A stretch of DNA of 44,199 nt, taken from positions 1 to 44,199 of the forward strand of contig JAKSIZ010000018.1 of assembly GCA_024398515.1 (NCBI GenBank), in the 5' to 3' direction. This DNA is from Bacteroidaceae bacterium (lineage in GTDB: Bacteria > Bacteroidota > Bacteroidia > Bacteroidales > Bacteroidaceae). The stretch's first letter is position 1. Each line of letters starts with the position of its first letter. The translations under genes were made by a program, and so were the position numbers. Below the pieces are notes generated by a model. That model saw only the letters and a list, made by a program, of their open reading frames with translations, had not been told where the DNA came from and did not search any database. Of the stretch, positions 16,686 to 25,674 are shown in pieces.

Positions 16686-17456
16686 TTATTTTGATAAGAA
16701 ATAATTTACTGCGTTTTCAAATATCTGCTGTCGAAGATTGCCGGAAATGTTCTTGAACAATCCCTCTTCATAACGCTCCGAATGTCCCATCTTGCCAAGA
16801 ATTTGCCCATCAGGACTTATGATTCCTTCAATGTCATACGACGATCCGTTAGGGTTTTCCGTATATTGGAAAGCAACCTGATTGTTGTCGAAGAGTTGTT
16901 TAGCCATCTCTTCGCTGCATACGAACTTACCTTCGCCATGACTTATTGGGATGGTGTGCTCCTCGCCAAGCGTGAAACTGCTCAGCCAAGGCGATGAAAC
17001 TGATGCCACTTTCGTAGTGACCATCATTGAGATATGGCGGTTTACGTCGTTGCGGAAGAGTGTCGGCGAGTATTCTGTCACCTTGCCCAAACGTCCGTAA
17101 GGCAACAATCCGCTTTTCACTAACGCTTGGAAACCATTACAAATGCCGAGAATCAGGCCTCCGCGATCAAGCAATGCATGAATAGAATCGGCTATCGTCT
17201 TGTTGTTTATCACGTTGGCGATAAACTTTCCACTGCCGTCTGGCTCATCTCCAGCAGAGAATCCACCAGAGAAAACGAGTATCTGACACTCATCTATCGA
17301 GGCTTTCATCTCGTCGATACTGTCGAAAACGTCCTGGCTTGTGAGGTTCTTGAAGATTGTTGTCTTGACTTCTGCGCCAGCCTTACGGAAGGCTTTTGCT
17401 GTGTCGTAGTCGCAATTCGTACCAGGAAATACAGGAATATATGCTAATGGTTTCAT
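16686..17456 (-). CDS. purQ: FGAM synthase glutaminase subunit (PurQ-type class I amidotransferase)
   Basis: A 256-residue class I glutamine amidotransferase that supplies ammonia to PurL. Catalytic Cys106 is in LGICNGFQALVK; the His/Glu pair is H173/E175 in SHGEGKF; the start PVFPGTNCDYDTA is the family signature. It resembles the C-terminal domain of large, fused PurL proteins (GKMGHSERYEEGL end) rather than the small Bacillus PurQ. Its ATG overlaps the PurL stop by 4 nt, as though a single polypeptide had been split in two. It is probably made in 1:1 ratio with PurL. It is the one intact glutaminase in the cluster. Confidence 0.9.
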   Translation of the reverse strand: MKPLAYIPVFPGTNCDYDTAKAFRKAGAEVKTTIFKNLTSQDVFDSIDEMKASIDECQILVFSGGFSAGDEPDGSGKFIANVINNKTIADSIHALLDRGGLILGICNGFQALVKSGLLPYGRLGKVTEYSPTLFRNDVNRHISMMVTTKVASVSSPWLSSFTLGEEHTIPISHGEGKFVCSEEMAKQLFDNNQVAFQYTENPNGSSYDIEGIISPDGQILGKMGHSERYEEGLFKNISGNLRQQIFENAVNYFLSK

Positions 17457-20134
17457 TTCACTTCTCCTATATAAATAGCGTTTTTGTAATCAAGTTCGTT
17501 CACACTTTCCACAACAATGCTTCCGAAAGGTATCTTTGGTTCGATACCTTCGAGGTTTACTTCGACCGAAAGACCATTGCCAATGCGCATTTTCTCTATA
17601 GCATCTTGCAGACCTTCGCCTTCGAGAGAGTATGCCGAGACGATGTTCTTCGCAAGAATCTGCTCATGAACATAGTTCCAATTGGTTTTCAGTTCGTCGA
17701 TGTTTGGCATCAGATTGTCCTGTGGAGTATGTTTTATCAAGTAGAGTTTGTTGCCCGTTTGCTTCAATTCAGGCGAGATGACCTCACGCGCATCAATTGT
17801 AGTAATACCAAAAGCAATCAATGTTGGTGGCACGTTGATGTCTTCAAACGTTCCGCTCATGGAATCCTTACCGCCAATTGAAGGCAGACCAAATGCAACC
17901 TGCATCTTCAAAGCTCCAAGCAATGCACTAAGAGGCTTGCCCCATGAAATGGCGTTTGCCGTCATTCGCTCGAAGTATTCCTGATATGAGAAACGCATCT
18001 TGCTCCATTCTGCACCAGCAGAAACAACCTTCGTACATGCCTCAACGACAGAATACGCCGCACCATGATAAGGACTCCACTCACTCAGATATGGGTCAAA
18101 ACCGTATGCCATGATACTTGCCGTGTTAGTAAAACCGTCAACCGGAAGTTTTTGTACGGACACTTGCGATGGTGTCTTTTGGTATTTTCCGCCAAATGGC
18201 ATGAGAACTGTAGAGCGTCCAATGGTCGAGTCGAACATCTCAATCATCTTCTGGTCCTGTGGTATAGTCATGCGTTCACGAAGTTTATACTCCGGAACAG
18301 CAGCTATCTCCGCTTTTGAATAGTGCTTTGCACCAGCAGAATCAATAAACTCACGCGACAAATCAGCAATAAGACTGCCTTTGTAGAACATCTTCATCCG
18401 TGCAGTATCGGTAACGTCAGCGACGTATGTAACCTCTACATTATCACGTCGGCAGTATTGTTCAAACTCGTTTCGGTCGTTTGCTTCAATCACTACAGCC
18501 ATTCTCTCCTGCGATTCGCTTATAGCAAGTTCCGTAGGATTCAATCCGCTATACTTCGTAGGAACCCTGTCCAAGTAAATATCAAGTCCATCAGCAAGTT
18601 CACCAATGGCAACACTTACGCCACCAGCACCGAAATCATTGCTTTTCTTGATGAGACGAGTAACCTCAGGGCGACGGAAAAGACGCTGCAACTTGCGTTC
18701 CTCAGGTGCATTTCCTTTCTGCACTTCACTGCCACATGTCTCTATCGATTCCTCTGTATGTTCCTTTGAAGAACCAGTAGCACCACCAATACCATCGCGG
18801 CCCGTGCGACCTCCAAGCAGAAGGATAACGTCGCCAGCAGCAGGAGATTCGCGTCTTACGTTCTCTGCTTTCACTGCTCCAACCACAGCCCCGACTTCAA
18901 GACGCTTGGCAGTATAGCCTGGATGGAATATCTCGCGCACTTGTGTTGTAGCAAGTCCTATCTGGTTTCCATAGCTGGAATAGCCATGTGCAGCCTTTTT
19001 GCTTATCACCTTTTGCGGAAGTTTGCCTGCAATTGTGTCTTTTACTGCCTTTGTTATATCGCCAGCGCCAGTAACTCGCATTGCCTGATAAACGTATGCA
19101 CGACCAGAAAGAGGGTCACGAATAGCACCACCAAGACATGTTGATGCGCCACCAAATGGTTCTATTTCTGTAGGATGGTTGTGAGTTTCGTTCTTGAACT
19201 GCAGTAACCATTTCTCAGTCTTTCCGTCAACATCAACGTCGATAAATATGCTGCAAGCGTTATTCTCCTCGCTTTGTTCCATATCATCGAGCAATCCTTG
19301 CTTGCGAAGATAACGTGCACCTATCGTTGCGAGTTCCATCAGGCATAGAGGTTTCTGCTCTCGGCCAAGTTCCTTCCTTATATTATAGAACAAGTCAAGA
19401 CTCTCTTGCATCTCTGCCTTCATGAAAGATTCATCGATGGTTATCTGTTGAAGTTCGGTTGTAAACGTCGTGTGCCGGCAATGGTCACTCCAATATGTGT
19501 CGAGAATGCGGAGTTCGGTTTCCGTCGGATTGCGTTTTTCCTTGCGGAAATACATCACAACCTCATTCAAGTCATCGGCATTCATTGCCAATCCCCACTG
19601 CTTGCAGAAGTCAGCATATTGCTCTGGCTGCATATCGATGAAGCCATTCATATCTGCAAGTGGCTTCACGTCAACGTCGAGTTTATTACTCAACTGACTC
19701 AAATCCTTCTCACGCGACTCAACGGCATTGATATAATAATGACGTACAGCTTGAATATCATCATCCGAAACCTCATCATCAAATATCAACAACCTACTGC
19801 TGCGAATGTCTATCTCAGCATTTGGATCAATCAAATGGACACAGTCAATAGCCGACGATGCACGCTGGTCAAACTGTCCTGGAAGATATTCAACAGCAAG
19901 AAACTTCTTGCCTTCAAGTTTATATTCTTCATAGACATTATCGGTTACGACCTCTCCAAACACCGTATATTTGCAATCATTCAGGAGTTCCTGACTGAAT
20001 CCAAAGAGGTCATACACGTTGATATAATGCAGTTGCCTGATGTTGAGTGAAAGATTTTCATTCAATTCCCTCATCAAACTCTCTGCTTCAACCTGAAACC
20101 TCGGCTTCTTTTCTACGTAAATTCTATAGTTCAC
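17453..20134 (-). CDS. purL: Phosphoribosylformylglycinamidine synthase, synthetase subunit
   Basis: An 893-residue protein covering the N-terminal, linker and two AIRS-like domains of FGAM synthase, without the C-terminal glutaminase. Motifs are DTYWSDHCRHTTF, FKNETHNHPTEIEPFGGAST, GGRTGRDGIGGATGSS, SNDFGAGGVSVAIGELADGL and GLPSIGGKDSMSGTF. The large type is normally about 1200-1300 residues in one chain; here the glutaminase is the next gene with a 4-nt overlap. The start codon is GTG at 20132-20134, as no in-frame ATG gives a better start. The 29-nt gap to purE holds an AT-rich word (TATATATATAATAAGG on the plus strand) also seen elsewhere in the window. Confidence 0.95.
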   Translation of the reverse strand: MNYRIYVEKKPRFQVEAESLMRELNENLSLNIRQLHYINVYDLFGFSQELLNDCKYTVFGEVVTDNVYEEYKLEGKKFLAVEYLPGQFDQRASSAIDCVHLIDPNAEIDIRSSRLLIFDDEVSDDDIQAVRHYYINAVESREKDLSQLSNKLDVDVKPLADMNGFIDMQPEQYADFCKQWGLAMNADDLNEVVMYFRKEKRNPTETELRILDTYWSDHCRHTTFTTELQQITIDESFMKAEMQESLDLFYNIRKELGREQKPLCLMELATIGARYLRKQGLLDDMEQSEENNACSIFIDVDVDGKTEKWLLQFKNETHNHPTEIEPFGGASTCLGGAIRDPLSGRAYVYQAMRVTGAGDITKAVKDTIAGKLPQKVISKKAAHGYSSYGNQIGLATTQVREIFHPGYTAKRLEVGAVVGAVKAENVRRESPAAGDVILLLGGRTGRDGIGGATGSSKEHTEESIETCGSEVQKGNAPEERKLQRLFRRPEVTRLIKKSNDFGAGGVSVAIGELADGLDIYLDRVPTKYSGLNPTELAISESQERMAVVIEANDRNEFEQYCRRDNVEVTYVADVTDTARMKMFYKGSLIADLSREFIDSAGAKHYSKAEIAAVPEYKLRERMTIPQDQKMIEMFDSTIGRSTVLMPFGGKYQKTPSQVSVQKLPVDGFTNTASIMAYGFDPYLSEWSPYHGAAYSVVEACTKVVSAGAEWSKMRFSYQEYFERMTANAISWGKPLSALLGALKMQVAFGLPSIGGKDSMSGTFEDINVPPTLIAFGITTIDAREVISPELKQTGNKLYLIKHTPQDNLMPNIDELKTNWNYVHEQILAKNIVSAYSLEGEGLQDAIEKMRIGNGLSVEVNLEGIEPKIPFGSIVVESVNELDYKNAIYIGEVK

Positions 20135-20163
20135 TTTCGTTTATATATATAATAAGGTGTAAA

Positions 20164-20628
20164 CTAAATAACCGTATTCTCTATTTTCTCAGTTTGTTTT
20201 CTTCTGAAATCCTCCAACTTTGCAGCGAGAGTTTCATCCTTCAGCGCAAGCATGGCAATGGCAAGCAACGCAGCATTCTTCGCACCATTAATGGCAACTG
20301 TAGCCACTGGAATGCCTGAAGGCATCTGTACAGTCGAAAGAAGCGAGTCAAGTCCATCAAGAGTATTACTGCGAATAGGTATTCCGATTACAGGTAAAGT
20401 TGTCTGTCCTGCCGTTACTCCAGCCAGATGTGCAGCACCACCAGCACCGGCAATGATGATTTCAATGCCACGTTCCTTTGCTGTACCTACCCATTCCGAC
20501 AATAATCGTGGTGCACGATGAGCGCTGATAACACGCTTTTCGTACTCTACGCCAAACTCTTCCAAAGTCTTCCAGCACGGAGTCATAACCTCCAAATCAC
20601 TGGTCGAGCCCATTACAATTCCTATCAT
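20164..20628 (-). CDS. purE: N5-carboxyaminoimidazole ribonucleotide mutase
   Basis: A 154-residue class I PurE, the enzyme that moves the carboxylate of N5-CAIR to give CAIR. Signature motifs are VMGSTSDLEVM, the catalytic-His motif VISAHRAPRLL, GAGGAAHLAGVTA and PVIGIPIRS, followed by VATVAINGAKNAALLA. Complete, normal length. purK, which makes N5-CAIR in class I systems, is not in the window. It sits between purC (5 nt upstream) and purL. Confidence 0.96.
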   Translation of the reverse strand: MIGIVMGSTSDLEVMTPCWKTLEEFGVEYEKRVISAHRAPRLLSEWVGTAKERGIEIIIAGAGGAAHLAGVTAGQTTLPVIGIPIRSNTLDGLDSLLSTVQMPSGIPVATVAINGAKNAALLAIAMLALKDETLAAKLEDFRRKQTEKIENTVI

Positions 20629-20633
20629 AGTGT

Positions 20634-21314
20634 TTATGCAAAGAAGAGTTTCGACAGTTCCATTGGCTCAATATACTCGCCATCCTTATATACACGCATG
20701 TTTCCAGAAGCGATTTCGTCGATAAGCATCACGTTGCCTTCTGCGTCATAACCGAACTCAAACTTAATGTCATAGAGCACAAGTCCCTTTTCTTTCAGGT
20801 CGTCAGCAACGATTTGAGTTATCTTCTGAGTCATTTCCTTAATGTCGTCATACTGCTTTTCAGTCATCACGCCAAGCACTACAAGTCCATCCTTCGTAAC
20901 AAGAGGATCGCCTTTTGCATCGTTCTTGAATGTCGTTTCAACGTATGCAGGAAGGTCAGCACCATTTTCAATGTACTCACCATAACGGCGAATGAAGCTA
21001 CCAACGGCCTTATGACGGCAGATAACTTCAAGTCCCTTGCCGAAAACCTTTGCTGGAAGCACCTCCATTGTTGTGTCTTCGAGGTTGGCATTCACATAAT
21101 GTGTGCGGATGCCTGCCTTGTTTATCTTCTCGAAGAAATAGATTGACATGCGAAGATTGACGTCGCCTACACCTTCTATCGTCAGTCCAACGCTGTTCTC
21201 ACCTGGGTCAAACTTTCCGTCCTTACCCGTACAGTCATCCTTAAACTTGAGAAGGTAATTACCATTCTCCATTGCAAACACGTCCTTTGTCTTTCCTTTG
21301 TAAACTAATTCCAT
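20634..21314 (-). CDS. purC: SAICAR synthetase (canonical copy)
   Basis: A 226-residue PurC of the short subtype: [13 protein letters not shown] (P-loop-like Lys motif kept), [36 protein letters not shown] (phosphate-binding Ser kept), [13 protein letters not shown] and [12 protein letters not shown]. It joins aspartate to CAIR. Because its key residues are intact, it is the likely housekeeping enzyme, in contrast to the paralog at 15955-16683. It lies 42 nt after pyrB and 5 nt before purE, and links the pyrimidine and purine parts of the run. Confidence 0.93.
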   Translation of the reverse strand: MELVYKGKTKDVFAMENGNYLLKFKDDCTGKDGKFDPGENSVGLTIEGVGDVNLRMSIYFFEKINKAGIRTHYVNANLEDTTMEVLPAKVFGKGLEVICRHKAVGSFIRRYGEYIENGADLPAYVETTFKNDAKGDPLVTKDGLVVLGVMTEKQYDDIKEMTQKITQIVADDLKEKGLVLYDIKFEFGYDAEGNVMLIDEIASGNMRVYKDGEYIEPMELSKLFFA

Positions 21315-21356
21315 AACTTTGTTTAATATATTTTACGTTTTAATATTTGTTACTTA

Positions 21357-22262
21357 TTACTTCTTTTTTGCCCAGAGCAGCAGCTGATAGATGAGTGCCA
21401 TACGTATCAACTTGCCGTTGCCTACCTGCCGGAAGTATGCTGCCCTTGGATCTGCATCGACTTCAGGCAGTATCTCGTTCACGCGAGGCAGCGGATGAAG
21501 TATGCGCATCGTCGGTTTTGCTGTCTCAAGTTTCTTGCAGTTGAGCACGAAACTGTCCTTTACCCTTTCAAATTCCTCTTGGTCGAGGAAGCGTTCTTGC
21601 TGCACACGAGTCATGTAGAGCACGTCAAGTTCTGGCATAACCTCCTCTATTGTCTCCACTTCCTTCACTATATTTCCTATTTTATATTGCTGTGGAAGTT
21701 TCAATTCGTCGGGTGCAATGAGTATCACTTTCACGTTTTCGTAGCGCGAAAGGGCTTGTATAAGCGAGTGAACCGTGCGTCCAAACTTCAAGTCACCACA
21801 GAATCCGATAGTGAAATTGTCTAATCTTCCTATCTCGCGTCGTATTGTGAGAAGGTCGGTAAGAGTCTGTGTAGGATGCGCATGACTGCCATCACCTGCG
21901 TTGATGATAGGCACATTTGCCACCTGACTCGCCTCCATTGGTGCGCCTTCCGTGTGATGACGCATGGCAATAATATCGGCAAAGTTCTCTACCACGCGCA
22001 CTGTATCCTGCACAGTCTCGCCTTTGCTTACCGATGAACTCTTTGCATCAGAGAAGCCCAAGACCTGTCCGCCGAGTTCCATCATGGCTGATGTGAAGCT
22101 CAGTCGAGTGCGTGTGCTGGGTTCATAGAACAGTGTCGCAAGCTTTTTGTTGCGGCATACTTCGCAATACTTTTCGGGATATTCAATGATGTCGAACGCA
22201 GTTTTTATCAAACTGTCTATTTCTTCGACGCTGAAATCCATGATGTCGATGAGGTGTCTCAT
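21357..22262 (-). CDS. pyrB: Aspartate carbamoyltransferase, catalytic chain
   Basis: A 301-residue ATCase catalytic subunit. The carbamoyl-phosphate motif FYEPSTRTRLSF, the aspartate-side loop SSVSKGETVQDTVR, and motifs INAGDGSHAHPTQTLTDLL and HPLPRVNEI are intact. It forms carbamoyl aspartate. No pyrI regulatory chain follows, so this is probably an unregulated trimer or uses another control. The N-terminal MRHLIDIMDFSVEEIDSLI resembles clostridial enzymes as far as can be recalled. The ATG overlaps the pyrE stop by 4 nt. Confidence 0.96.
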   Translation of the reverse strand: MRHLIDIMDFSVEEIDSLIKTAFDIIEYPEKYCEVCRNKKLATLFYEPSTRTRLSFTSAMMELGGQVLGFSDAKSSSVSKGETVQDTVRVVENFADIIAMRHHTEGAPMEASQVANVPIINAGDGSHAHPTQTLTDLLTIRREIGRLDNFTIGFCGDLKFGRTVHSLIQALSRYENVKVILIAPDELKLPQQYKIGNIVKEVETIEEVMPELDVLYMTRVQQERFLDQEEFERVKDSFVLNCKKLETAKPTMRILHPLPRVNEILPEVDADPRAAYFRQVGNGKLIRMALIYQLLLWAKKK

Positions 22263-22876
22263 AGGTTATTCCTGAAATTTAATAATCCTTCGATTTGTGA
22301 TTTCTCGATATAATTCTGCTCGGCTGCCACATTGATTAGCGTGTCGAAGTCGGTAAGGCTGACGTTCTTGGCATTTGCTTCGGCAAGTCGCGTCAAGCCT
22401 TTCTTCAATCCGTAAGTGAAGATACTTACTATTCCGAGCACTTCAGCACCGGCATCTCTCAGCGTGTTTACCACGTCGATACAGCTGCCGCCGGTCGAAA
22501 TGAGGTCTTCAACTACCACAACCTTCTGTCCAGGTTCCAGTCGGCCTTCAATCTGATTGCCGCGACCGTGGTCTTTCGCACTGCCACGCACATAGCCCAT
22601 CGGCATCCCAAGAATGGTTGCAGCGATTGCAGCGTGTGCTATGCCTGCCGTACTTGTGCCCATCAGTGCCTCGCATTCTGGGTATTCGCGCCTTACGGTT
22701 TCGGCTATTGCATTCTCAACAACCTCACGCGCCTCGGGGTACGAGAGGATGATGCGGTTGTCACAATAGATTGGGCTTTTTATTCCGCTTGCCCAAGTGA
22801 ACGGCTCTTCTGGGCGAAGGAACACTGCCTTAATCTTCAACAGTTGCTCGGCAACTTTAGTCTTGATGTCTTCCAT
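22259..22876 (-). CDS. pyrE: Orotate phosphoribosyltransferase
   Basis: A 205-residue type I PRTase that attaches ribose-5-phosphate from PRPP to orotate to give OMP. The PRPP-binding loop is VVVVEDLISTGGSCIDVV; the flexible active-site loop with RGSAKDHGRGNQIEG is present; the hood motif FTWASGIKSPIYCDNR is typical. Complete. It ends in an ATGA overlap with pyrB. Upstream is a 364-nt gap that contains element C; no strong promoter was found in it. Confidence 0.96.
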   Translation of the reverse strand: MEDIKTKVAEQLLKIKAVFLRPEEPFTWASGIKSPIYCDNRIILSYPEAREVVENAIAETVRREYPECEALMGTSTAGIAHAAIAATILGMPMGYVRGSAKDHGRGNQIEGRLEPGQKVVVVEDLISTGGSCIDVVNTLRDAGAEVLGIVSIFTYGLKKGLTRLAEANAKNVSLTDFDTLINVAAEQNYIEKSQIEGLLNFRNNL

Positions 22877-22979
22877 AATTTATTGTTTTGTCTGTAGTGT
22901 TTATATTTTTTCTTATGTCTTCAGTTCCTTATAACCTTAAAACCTTATTTTCTTACGAGCTTATGTTTGATGGTTTCAC

Positions 22980-23132
22980 GACGCGAGCGTATTGCTTTTC
23001 AAGAACGACCTTTATACTCGGAGAAAAACTGTAGCAGTTTTGGATCGAAAACTGTAGCAGTTTCGGGTTGAAAACTGTAGCAGTTTTCTGCGGACTTAAA
23101 CGTTCGTTCCACAAAAGCCATGCGTTCGCGTC
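22980..23132. repeat. Triple-palindrome element C
   Basis: Palindromes AAAACTG-TAG-CAGTTTT at 23025-23041, 23048-23064 (last base changed) and 23071-23087, period 23, spacers GGATCG and GGGTTG. This copy has the best-preserved inverted arms: from GACGCGAGCG on the left to CGTTCGCGTC on the right, with the conserved inner words GCTTTT, GAACGA and TTTA..CTCGG paired across the element. It lies in the 364-nt gap between pyrF and pyrE. The rest of that gap (22877-22979 and 23133-23240) shows no feature. Confidence 0.9.
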
Positions 23133-23240
23133 ACGACAAGCTATGTGTCGAGCCGGCAAATGCCAACGTGAAAGACGAAAGTTCGTATATGTATTCATTC
23201 TTGATTAAGTGTTATCTCGCATTTAATTTTTGCTTTCAAT

Positions 23241-23936
23241 TTACTTGAAATCACTGCAGCATTTCTCGTACGCTGCCACAGGATCGTCGGCTGCAGTAAT
23301 AGGGCGACCTACCACGATAAAGTCCGATCCAATCTCCCGTGCACGTGCCGGAGTGGTGATTCTTACTTGGTCGTCCTTCTTGCTGTCGGCAAACCTAATG
23401 CCTGGAGTAACTGCAACGAAGTCACTACCCACGTTCTGCTTTATCAGTCCTGCTTCGAGTGGCGAACATACTACGCCATCAAGTCCAGCCTCTTTTGCGT
23501 TCTGCGCATATTTCACTATCGTGTCCTGCATGTTTGCATCGATGAGTAGTTCGTTGCGGAGCATGTCGTCGCTGGTCGATGTAAGCTGCGTCACTGCAAT
23601 CAGCAGCGGTCGGGTACCGTCGTCACGAGTGAGACCTTCGACAGCGTAACGCATCATCTCTACCCCACCCGACGCATGTACGTTGCACATATCAACGTCG
23701 AGTTGCGAGAGCACACACATTGCTTTCTTCACTGTGTTTGGTATGTCGTGGAGTTTCAGGTCGAGGAATATCTTGTGTCCACGCGCCTTTATCTCGCGTA
23801 CTATGTCTGGTCCACAGGCATAATAAAGTTCCATACCGATTTTTACGAAAGGTTTCACGCCCTCGAACTTGTCAAGAAAAGCCAATGTCTGTTCCTTGCT
23901 TGCAAAGTCACATGCTATGATTACGTCTCTGTTCAT
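23241..23936 (-). CDS. pyrF: Orotidine 5'-phosphate decarboxylase
   Basis: A 231-residue OMP decarboxylase of the short bacterial barrel type, the final step to UMP. Seen are the start [13 protein letters not shown], the active-site motif [14 protein letters not shown] with the Lys-Asp pair, MCNVHASGG and [16 protein letters not shown] near the phosphate loop, ending [18 protein letters not shown]. Complete. It is 65 nt after pyrD, with the second copy of the GC-rich repeat lying in between. Confidence 0.96.
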   Translation of the reverse strand: MNRDVIIACDFASKEQTLAFLDKFEGVKPFVKIGMELYYACGPDIVREIKARGHKIFLDLKLHDIPNTVKKAMCVLSQLDVDMCNVHASGGVEMMRYAVEGLTRDDGTRPLLIAVTQLTSTSDDMLRNELLIDANMQDTIVKYAQNAKEAGLDGVVCSPLEAGLIKQNVGSDFVAVTPGIRFADSKKDDQVRITTPARAREIGSDFIVVGRPITAADDPVAAYEKCCSDFK

Positions 23937-23955
23937 ATCTTATATTATTTATGGT

Positions 23956-24039
23956 TTAAAGCCCCCTCCTGCTCCCACAAAGGGGAGTGACCGGAAATCT
24001 TTCATCCCTCCTTGAAGGGACAGAGGGAGGCTCCTATTA
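23956..24039. repeat. GC-rich two-hairpin repeat, copy 2
   Basis: Homologous to 9484-9565 over its whole length (TTAAAGCCCCCTCC start, GGGAGTGAC and TTCATCCC words, GACAGAGGGAGGCT end). It keeps two hairpins with different bases, for example TCCCTCCTTGAAGGGA. It overlaps the 3' end of pyrD: the pyrD stop codon and its last nine or so codons lie inside the repeat. Confidence 0.75.
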
Positions 24040-24925
24040 CTTCTTTCACACTATCGAAGCCGAGTTCATACAGGCGTTGAGGCAGAGAATCGATGATTGT
24101 CTTGCATGTCATCGGTTCTACAAGGTTGGCAGAACCCACTTCAACAGCCGTTGCACCAGCCATCATCATCTCTATTACATCATCTGCCGACGAAACACCA
24201 CCGCAACCTATGATAGGAATACGGCACGCATTCGACACTTGATACACCATTCTCACCGCTACAGGAAAGATGGCTGGACCGGAGAAACCGCCCATTTTGT
24301 TTGCTATTACCGGTCGTCTGCGCTTAATATCAATGCGCATTCCGAGCAGTGTATTTATCAATGTCAACCCGTCAGCACCTGCATCTTCGCATGCCTTAGC
24401 CACACTTACGATGTCGGTGACGTTTGGTGTGAGCTTTATAAAGACTGGTTTTGTCGTGACTTTCTTCACGGCTGCGGTCACCATAGCGGCTGATTTGGGG
24501 TCTGTACCGAAACTCATTCCGCCATTATGAACGTTAGGGCAACTGACGTTTACCTCTATGATATCTACGTGAGAGTCTATTTTTTCGCAACATTCAGTGT
24601 AGCCCTCGACCGAAAAACCGCTGATATTTGCCACGATTGGCTGATGATAGAACTCCTTCAAGCGTGGAAGTTCGTCGGCTATTACGGCGTCGATGCCTGG
24701 GTTTTGCAGTCCTACGCTGTTAATCATACCGCCATTGCACTCGGCAATACGCGGCACTGGGTTGCCATAACGTGCCTCACTTGTGGTGCCTTTAAGCGAT
24801 ATTGCGCCCAAGATATTAGGGTCGTAGAACTCGCGAAACTCGTTGCCAAAACCGTAAGTTCCGCTTGCTGGGATGATTGGATTCTGCAATTTTACGCCAC
24901 ACAAATCAACACTAATGTTCACCAT
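24002..24925 (-). CDS. pyrD: Dihydroorotate dehydrogenase B, catalytic subunit (type 1B)
   Basis: A 307-residue FMN-barrel enzyme oxidising dihydroorotate to orotate. Motifs are NPIIPASGTYGFGNEF, the GGMINSVGLQNPGI substrate loop, EVNVSCPNVHNGG with the catalytic Cys typical of type 1 enzymes, and GCGGVSSADDVIEMMMAGA. The start at 24925 (MVNISVDLCGVKLQNP) was chosen because a longer frame to 25075 would run through pyrK; the chosen ATG overlaps the pyrK stop by 7 nt. The C-terminal tail SLCPFKEG is encoded inside a dispersed repeat and is unlikely to be ancestral. It works with PyrK, which passes electrons to NAD. Confidence 0.95.
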   Translation of the reverse strand: MVNISVDLCGVKLQNPIIPASGTYGFGNEFREFYDPNILGAISLKGTTSEARYGNPVPRIAECNGGMINSVGLQNPGIDAVIADELPRLKEFYHQPIVANISGFSVEGYTECCEKIDSHVDIIEVNVSCPNVHNGGMSFGTDPKSAAMVTAAVKKVTTKPVFIKLTPNVTDIVSVAKACEDAGADGLTLINTLLGMRIDIKRRRPVIANKMGGFSGPAIFPVAVRMVYQVSNACRIPIIGCGGVSSADDVIEMMMAGATAVEVGSANLVEPMTCKTIIDSLPQRLYELGFDSVKEVIGASLCPFKEG

Positions 24926-25674
24926 ATCACTTCCTCCCTCATAAATATTGGTCCATCCTTGCACACTCGTTGCACACCTTTTCGCGTTTCTATGCTGCAT
25001 CCTACGCAAGCACCAAAGCCGCATCCCATGCGTTCTTCGAGGCTGAACTGTCCGTTTATGCTTGCATCGAGGCAAGTATTAAGCGCACGCATCATTGGCA
25101 TAGGGCCGCATGTATAGAAGTAATCGCATGAAATTTCGCTGGACTTAATGGCATCTGTGACAAATCCACGTGTTCCCTCGCTACCGTCATCGGTTGAAAT
25201 CACAACTTTTGCACCGAGGTTTTTGAACTCGTCAACGCAGAAAAGTTCCTGTTTTGTCGCTGCTCCTATCACTACAACTGGTTGTATTTTGCGTTTTACA
25301 ACAATCAACTTGCACAGCGCAAACAGTGGAGCGAGTCCTATTCCACCGCCAACGAGAAGAGGATTTTGCATCATTGCATCAAGCGAAAAGCCATTTCCAA
25401 GTCCGACGAGAATGTCAAGTTTGTCACCGATAAGCATCTTCGACATCTGTTCTGTGCCTCCACCGACTACCTTATATAATAAGGTGATGGTTGTTTCATC
25501 CCAGTCGTTGATGCTGATAGGGCGACGAAGATAACGTCCGTCAAGCTTAATATTGACAAACTGCCCCGACGCCGTAATGGCAGAAGTGTCTCCTTCCAAG
25601 ACCATTTTATATATGCCCTTGGCGATGCAATCGTTCTTTAATATGGAATATATGCCTTGTCTCATGCTACTCAT
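24919..25674 (-). CDS. pyrK: Dihydroorotate dehydrogenase electron-transfer subunit
   Basis: A protein of about 251 residues with an FAD-binding ferredoxin-reductase fold and a C-terminal 2Fe-2S site (ERMGCGFGACVGCSIET plus a later Cys in VCKDG). It carries electrons from PyrD to NAD in type 1B DHODH. FAD motif RRPISI and NAD motif GGGIGLAPLFAL are present. The start is either 25674 (overlapping the carB stop by 8 nt) or the next Met at 25665, one base after it; the frame open to 25719 lies inside carB. Translation is almost certainly coupled to carB. Confidence 0.92.
   Translation of the reverse strand: MSSMRQGIYSILKNDCIAKGIYKMVLEGDTSAITASGQFVNIKLDGRYLRRPISINDWDETTITLLYKVVGGGTEQMSKMLIGDKLDILVGLGNGFSLDAMMQNPLLVGGGIGLAPLFALCKLIVVKRKIQPVVVIGAATKQELFCVDEFKNLGAKVVISTDDGSEGTRGFVTDAIKSSEISCDYFYTCGPMPMMRALNTCLDASINGQFSLEERMGCGFGACVGCSIETRKGVQRVCKDGPIFMREEVIW

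Noticed and set aside
19406-20050. Plus-strand ORF of 214 codons opposite purL
   Set aside because: Antisense shadow; purL is conserved throughout this stretch.
20634-21314. The two purC genes as an assembly duplication
   Set aside because: The proteins differ in subtype, length and motifs, so they are distinct genes.
24926-25075. N-terminal extension of PyrD to 25075
   Set aside because: It would run through the pyrK 3' end in another frame, and its residues do not resemble the family; the start at 24925 gives the canonical N-terminus.
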